The notes under the pieces: generated by a model
Databases searched by the model: none
What the model was told of the DNA's origin: nothing
What the model saw: only the letters and a program-made list of their open reading frames with translations
Position numbers and translations under genes: made by a program
Origin: Bacillota bacterium
Lineage (GTDB): Bacteria > Bacillota_A > Clostridia > Tissierellales > Peptoniphilaceae
Assembly (NCBI GenBank): GCA_023443045.1
Contig: JAEZWK010000033.1
Span: 60,128 to 124,127 of the forward strand
DNA length: 64,000 nucleotides
Direction of reading: 5' to 3'
In this document: piece after piece, positions 62,926 to 64,000 of the stretch
How the letters are laid out: each line of letters starts with the position of its first letter
Position numbering within the stretch: the stretch's first letter is position 1

Positions 62926-63455
62926 TTTATCTTTAATACTTTTAAATTTTCTTTGATGTAAACTAAAAAACTTGTTAGAGTAAGAACTATACTTATAAAA
63001 ATAAATATTATTCCAGCTTTAAAAATAAAGCAATCAACATAATTTACAGTTAACAACACCATTGAAATTCCAACTAATTGAAAAACCGTTTTAATTTTAC
63101 CCGATTTATTGGCTGATATAGTTGATGAATTTCTTGCAGCTATCAACCTCAAACCACTAATGGCAAATTCTCTAAATAAAATTATAATAACTCCCCATGC
63201 CGGAATAATCGATTGTTCAACAAAAATAACTAACGCGCTTAAAACTAAAATCTTATCTGCTAATGGATCCATAAATTTACCAAATTCAGTAATCAAATTA
63301 TACTTTCTTGCTATATAACCATCAATAAAATCGGTAACACTTGCTATTATAAAGATAATTCCCGCTATCGGCACTTTAGGGAAAGCATAATAACAAATTA
63401 TAAAAACAAAGACCAAAAATATTCTAGAAATAGTGAGTTTATTTGGTAAATTCAT
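62922..63455 (-). CDS. pgsA: CDP-diacylglycerol--glycerol-3-phosphate 3-phosphatidyltransferase
   Basis: 177 aa membrane enzyme making phosphatidylglycerol phosphate from the CdsA product. The CDP-alcohol phosphotransferase signature D-G-x2-A-R-x8-G-x3-D-x3-D is complete in DFIDGYIARKY and GKFMDPLADK. Start at 63455 (LPNKLTISRIFLV follows), with GGAGAG eight bases upstream. Overlaps rimO by 17 and pncC by 4 bases. Confidence 0.95.
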   Translation of the reverse strand: MNLPNKLTISRIFLVFVFIICYYAFPKVPIAGIIFIIASVTDFIDGYIARKYNLITEFGKFMDPLADKILVLSALVIFVEQSIIPAWGVIIILFREFAISGLRLIAARNSSTISANKSGKIKTVFQLVGISMVLLTVNYVDCFIFKAGIIFIFISIVLTLTSFLVYIKENLKVLKIK

Positions 63456-64000
63456 CGTAATACTCTCCATATAAATCATATATATCTGATTTTTTTATAA
63501 CTATATTATAATATTTTCCAACCTTTAATTCAACATTTTTGGATATAAACACATTCCCATCAATTCCAGGGGCATCCATATATGATCTACCTACGTAATA
63601 GTTTTCATTTTCTTCATCAACGATAACATTAAATATATGATTTATATTTTTTTCTAATTTTTTCTTAGAAATTTCAGCTTGTAATTTCATTATTTTATCT
63701 TTTCTATGAATTTTAGTTTCTTCTGAAATATTATCTCCATACTTATATGCCGGTGTTGATTCTTCTAAGGAATAACAGAACACACCCAATTTATCAAATT
63801 GATATTTCTTTATGAAGTTATATAACTCTTCAAAATCTTCTTCTGTTTCATTATAAAAACCTACTATGAATGTAGTTCTTATAATTATATCGGAAATATT
63901 ATCCCTTAAATCGGTCAATAATTTGATTATAGACTCTTGATTTGTTTTTCTTCCCATGGCTTTTAAAACCTTATCAGAAATATGTTGTAATGGTATATCA
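63439..64000 (-). CDS. rimO: Ribosomal protein S12 methylthiotransferase, 3' part only
   Basis: The gene enters from the right edge; only its last 187 codons or so are present. Visible: the radical-SAM barrel end (DIPLQHISDKVLKAM, MGRKTN, IIRTTFIVGF, ETEEDFEELYNFI) and the C-terminal TRAM domain (VGRSYMDAPGIDGNVFI). These match RimO rather than MiaB, which is separately encoded at 47754-49064. The order rimO-pgsA-cinA-recA is the standard clostridial one. Confidence 0.92.
   Translation of the reverse strand, partial: DIPLQHISDKVLKAMGRKTNQESIIKLLTDLRDNISDIIIRTTFIVGFYNETEEDFEELYNFIKKYQFDKLGVFCYSLEESTPAYKYGDNISEETKIHRKDKIMKLQAEISKKKLEKNINHIFNVIVDEENENYYVGRSYMDAPGIDGNVFISKNVELKVGKYYNIVIKKSDIYDLYGEYYDEFTK

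Noticed and set aside
1..64000. tRNA, rRNA, CRISPR array, riboswitch aptamers or IS elements
   Set aside because: Gaps between genes are almost all under 135 bases and show no cloverleaf, spaced direct repeats, known aptamer cores or transposase genes by eye.

Overview
The window is a visibly AT-rich stretch of a low-GC, single-membrane Firmicutes chromosome. PolC-type replicase, RNase Y, the Asp23 family and a CD1247-type acidic protein point to Firmicutes. An IspH fused to four ribosomal S1 domains points to Clostridia or Tissierellia. No sporulation gene sits in the loci where spore-forming clostridia carry them (after recN, around scpAB). I read it as an asporogenous, anaerobe-like relative of the Peptoniphilaceae; the genus is not decided by this sequence. 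Coding density is very high: no gap exceeds about 135 bases, and most neighbours overlap by 4, 8, 11 or 14 bases. I see no rRNA, tRNA, CRISPR array, IS element or prophage.

Layout. 73-7646 (+): uppS, cdsA, rseP, ispG, polC (lipid carrier, phospholipid, isoprenoid, replication). 7772-15019 (+): nusA, rnpM/ylxR, infB, rbfA, nrnA, truB, ribF, rpsO (transcription and translation). 15039-15680 (-): a surface protein with a lone MltG-type N-terminal domain. 15756-21644 (+): pseudouridine synthase, lipoprotein beta-hexosaminidase, a two-component system, an unknown lipoprotein and a small membrane protein. 21631-22372 (-): GIY-YIG protein and recX. 22419-25330 (+): FHA, FtsW/RodA and class B PBP. 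25341-30512 (+): a type IV pilus-like assembly set (five prepilin-like proteins, a mini prepilin peptidase, two inner-membrane assembly proteins) without motor ATPase or platform protein. 30566-31822 (+): efp, CD1247-like and Asp23. 31864-55546 (+): nusB, xseAB, ispA, tlyA, recN, nudix, pdp, M50 protease, scpAB, rluB, mnmM, rpiR, flavoprotein, aroH, cmk, plsC, ispH-rpsA, miaB, mutS, mutL, miaA and a PLP enzyme. 55538-64000 (-): xer recombinase, rny, a split Rad50/Mre11-like set, recA, pncC, pgsA and the 3' part of rimO.

Most of the window is conserved housekeeping in near-canonical clostridial order, so the departures stand out. dxr is absent from between cdsA and rseP, and dxs from between ispA and tlyA, although ispG and ispH are kept. 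rimP and ylxQ are absent from the nusA operon. MutL has lost its recognisable endonuclease motifs.

The best candidate for an undescribed system is the block at 58231-61395 between recA and rny. A Mre11/SbcD-like nuclease is followed by a Rad50/SbcC-like ATPase divided into an N-lobe protein that ends just after its zinc hook, a small coiled-coil protein and a C-lobe protein. The second candidate is the motor-less pilus cluster, whose prepilins all carry Ala instead of Gly at the processing site next to a divergent mini-peptidase. The rpsO leader also contains a possible pseudoknot that would capture the Shine-Dalgarno sequence.
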